Translations under genes and position numbers: made by a program
In this document: one piece after another, positions 62,000 through 64,000 of the stretch
How the letters are laid out: every line of letters begins with the position of its first letter
Numbering within the stretch: the stretch's first letter is position 1
Notes under the pieces: model-generated
What the model saw: only the letters and a program-made list of their open reading frames with translations
Databases searched by the model: none
What the model was told of the DNA's origin: nothing
NCBI RefSeq assembly: GCF_014212055.1
Contig: NZ_JACJVO010000011.1
Span: 1 to 64,000, forward strand
Reading direction: 5' to 3'
Origin: Cohnella zeiphila
GTDB lineage: Bacteria > Bacillota > Bacilli > Paenibacillales > Paenibacillaceae
DNA: 64,000 bases

Positions 62000-62013
62000 T
62001 GAAAGCGCATCAA
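62000..62013 (+). promoter_or_regulatory. cre-like CcpA site before the binding-protein gene
   Basis: TGAAAGCGCATCAA matches the cre consensus at 12 of 14 positions and lies just upstream of the ribosome binding site GGGAGG, a position where CcpA would repress. The two mismatches make this a moderate call. Confidence 0.4.
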
Positions 62014-62029
62014 AAAGGGAGGAACTAGC

Positions 62030-63430
62030 ATGAGAATCAGGAAGAAAGCCGCAGCGTCGGTGCTTCTGGCAAGCTTGATTGTCGTCGCGACAGGGTGCGG
62101 CAGCGGCGGGAACGAATCGGGAGTCGCACCAGCCAGTCCGCAAAATTCGCAGACCTCGGTTGCCGGCAAGTCAAACGAAAAGATTCATCTTCGGTTCACG
62201 TATTGGGGTTCTACTTACGAGAAGGAAGTCATCAGCAAGGCTATCGACAAATTTTCCAAAGATACGGGAATCAGTGTGGAGGGCATCATCATTCCTTCCG
62301 AATACGAGACCAAGCTGACAACGATGATTGCTTCGAATGACGCGCCGGACGTCGGGTATCTGGGTCCGCCAACGGCTTATAAATGGTATGAAGACGGGAA
62401 GCTGGCCAATATCAAGGATCTCTTCCAATCGAACGCGGGGACCACGGAAGAGGATTACGTGGATGGCGTCATTGCAAGAAAGGGCGACGGCATTGTTGGA
62501 CTTATGAACAATCTCGAGTCGTATGCGCTGTTTTACAACAAGGACGCTTTTGCCGAAGCCGGCGTCGAGGCGCCGCCGACAAAGCCGGGGGAAGCCTGGA
62601 CCTGGGATCAGTTCATCGAAGTGGCCAAGAAGCTGACCATCGACAATAAAGGGAGAAACGCGCTGGACCCTGACTTCGATGCGAAGAACATTCGCCAATA
62701 CGGATTCAACATGGATTTATGGTCCGGCACGATGGAAGCGCTCCTATTGCGCAACGGAACGCAATATTATCCGGATAAAGGAAGTACGACGGGCATTAAC
62801 ACCCCTGCGTTTAATCAAGTGTTCCAGAACGTCGCAGACTTGATCAACGTTTATCATGTCATGCCGAGTCCGACTACGGCCAAGAGCATGCCGGCGCCTG
62901 CCGTAGCGCTTCAATCCAAGCGGTACGCCATGGTGTTGGACGGTCAATGGGTCTGCAATGACTTCGCCAAGTCGAAGGGCTTGAATTACGGCATTGGCGT
63001 CATTCCCAAAATGACCACTACCACGGCTGTATATAGCGGTGCGCTGGGAGTCGTCTTCTCGGCTTCCAAGCACCCTAAGGAAGCCTGGATGCTGCTTCAA
63101 TACATTACCAATCCGGAGAGTTCTCTGGAATTGTTCCGGGACGGTCTCTGGATGCCCAACCGCAAGGCGTATTATACCGATGAGAGCAAGATCGGAGCCT
63201 GGGCGTCGCCGAGCGCCGCAAGAGTCGACGGCTACAAGGACGTTCTGGTCGATCCGATCATCAACGACAGCCAGGTGACGTCAGAGGTCTACGTGAAGAA
63301 CTTCGGAGATATCAACAACATCTTGTTCCCTGCGCTGGACCAGGCGTGGACCGGCAAAAAAACAGTCGATGATGTCATGAAAGAAGTTATGCCTCAAATA
63401 AAGCCGCTGCTCGAAGGAAGCATTCAATAA
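62030..63430 (+). CDS. Extracellular sugar-binding lipoprotein (second YesMN system)
   Basis: The 466-residue protein has a lipoprotein signal (AAASVLLASLIVVATGC, Cys about 24) and a family 1 sugar-binding fold (LRFTYWGSTYEKEV, ASNDAPDVGYLGPPTAYKWY, VGLMNNLESYALFYNKDAF). It follows the YesN/YesM pair by 110 bp and precedes a permease. AAGGGAGG precedes the ATG. Confidence 0.93.
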   Translation: MRIRKKAAASVLLASLIVVATGCGSGGNESGVAPASPQNSQTSVAGKSNEKIHLRFTYWGSTYEKEVISKAIDKFSKDTGISVEGIIIPSEYETKLTTMIASNDAPDVGYLGPPTAYKWYEDGKLANIKDLFQSNAGTTEEDYVDGVIARKGDGIVGLMNNLESYALFYNKDAFAEAGVEAPPTKPGEAWTWDQFIEVAKKLTIDNKGRNALDPDFDAKNIRQYGFNMDLWSGTMEALLLRNGTQYYPDKGSTTGINTPAFNQVFQNVADLINVYHVMPSPTTAKSMPAPAVALQSKRYAMVLDGQWVCNDFAKSKGLNYGIGVIPKMTTTTAVYSGALGVVFSASKHPKEAWMLLQYITNPESSLELFRDGLWMPNRKAYYTDESKIGAWASPSAARVDGYKDVLVDPIINDSQVTSEVYVKNFGDINNILFPALDQAWTGKKTVDDVMKEVMPQIKPLLEGSIQ

Positions 63431-63585
63431 TCCGTCATCGGACCGCCTGATTCGAGAGGAAGGAAACGGGCGGATGGGGGAGAGCGCATCTCGACCAGGA
63501 ACGCTTGTCGTGCGGCGCTCTCCGCTACTGTCCGTTGACCCGGTGCCTTAAACAAACGAAATCTTATGAGAAAGCGTGATGAAAG

Positions 63586-64000
63586 ATGCACCCGAAACAA
63601 CAAGCCGTCGCTCCAGGGAGCGTGAAGCGCGGATTCCGTTCCAGGAAGGAAACGCTCTACGGCTACGGAATGGCCGCTCCGGCCATTTTGGGGTTTTTCA
63701 TTTTTACGTTGGGACCGTTGCTGGCCAGCTTGTATTTAAGCTTCACCGACTATTCCATTACGAACGACTTTCAGTTTATCGGTCTGGATAATTTCAAACG
63801 ATTGTTTACCGGGGAAGACAGTTTTTTCTACAAATCGTTGTTCGTCACCTTTTATTATGTGGTATTGGCCGTTCCCGTCAGTTTGCTGGCGGCGTTCGTA
63901 ATGGCGCTTTTGTTGAAAAATAACGTGCGGGGAAAGACGTTTTTTCGCGCCGTGTTTTATTTGCCTTCGATTGTTCCGGTCGTTGCAACCTCGACCATCT
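63586..64000 (+). CDS. Sugar ABC transporter permease, MalF type (truncated by window end)
   Basis: The first 138 residues are visible: a basic N-terminus, membrane segment AAPAILGFFIFTLGPLLASL, the loop YSITNDFQFIGLDNFKRLF typical of MalF/UgpA, and two further segments. The EAA loop lies outside. ATG 63586 is used. An ATG at 63579 is out of frame. It serves the binding protein just upstream. Confidence 0.9.
   Translation, partial: MHPKQQAVAPGSVKRGFRSRKETLYGYGMAAPAILGFFIFTLGPLLASLYLSFTDYSITNDFQFIGLDNFKRLFTGEDSFFYKSLFVTFYYVVLAVPVSLLAAFVMALLLKNNVRGKTFFRAVFYLPSIVPVVATSTI

Noticed and set aside
1-64000. rRNA, tRNA, prophage or biosynthetic gene cluster
   Set aside because: No conserved rRNA blocks or tRNA-like cloverleaf sequences were noticed, no phage structural genes, and no NRPS/PKS or RiPP precursor genes were recognised. 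The radical SAM gene alone is not enough for a RiPP call.

Overview
The window comes from a high-GC member of the Paenibacillaceae (Paenibacillus/Cohnella type). The evidence is Bacillus-like promoters and strong AGGAGG ribosome binding sites, a c-di-AMP riboswitch in front of a 607-residue KimA, YesM/YesN two-component systems paired with sugar ABC transporters, a Fur/PerR-type peroxide regulon, and bacitracin-type RR-ABC-HK cassettes. I saw no rRNA or tRNA genes, no CRISPR array and no prophage.

Layout. 1-4.2 kb: end of an unknown gene, gluconate permease and gluconokinase, and an IsdG-like monooxygenase with a His-rich insert, followed by a 5 x 51 bp degenerate repeat. 4.5-8.1 kb: response regulator, ABC-2 exporter and histidine kinase. 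8.1-14.2 kb: an oxidative-stress region with dps, a divergent radical SAM/SPASM gene, an ion permease, a PerR-like regulator overlapping an atypical Cys-containing response regulator, then trxB, a glutaredoxin-like gene and a 2-Cys peroxiredoxin. 14.3-21.3 kb: YdjO-like protein, aldehyde dehydrogenase, riboswitch-kimA plus a small ORF that apparently starts at ATC, and a TetR/ABC-2 exporter operon. 21.4-22.0 kb: two decayed IS110 pieces. 22.1-36.4 kb: a glycan uptake and degradation locus (LplB/YtcP-type permeases, YesM/YesN, lipoprotein binding protein, GH43-like, GH20-like and GH78 enzymes and a DUF4091 protein). 36.5-37.7 kb: gene remnants. 37.8-42.0 kb: a second sugar ABC transporter with an acyltransferase-like protein. 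42.2-49.3 kb: a low-GC spherulin-4-like gene, IS1380 remnant, frameshifted LysR gene, DinB, MFS exporter, and an MDR oxidoreductase divergent from a LysR gene. 49.5-58.3 kb: a STAND regulator divergent from nadB, and many truncated genes. 58.4-64 kb: a second YesN/YesM pair with binding protein and the start of a permease.

The most striking observation is promoter architecture. dps and trxB each carry four CTTCAT repeats at exactly 11 bp spacing, ending exactly 21 nt before an extended -10, with a PerR-like palindrome downstream of the -10. The gene immediately upstream of the trxB array encodes an OmpR-type regulator whose receiver has lost the acidic pair and the conserved Lys and has Cys residues, and it overlaps the perR-like gene. 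I infer dual control of a peroxide/thiol regulon by an unorthodox regulator and a PerR-type repressor. A second regulatory pattern is a 38-bp element repeated three times, at fixed distance from the -10, in front of three transcription units of the YesMN glycan locus.
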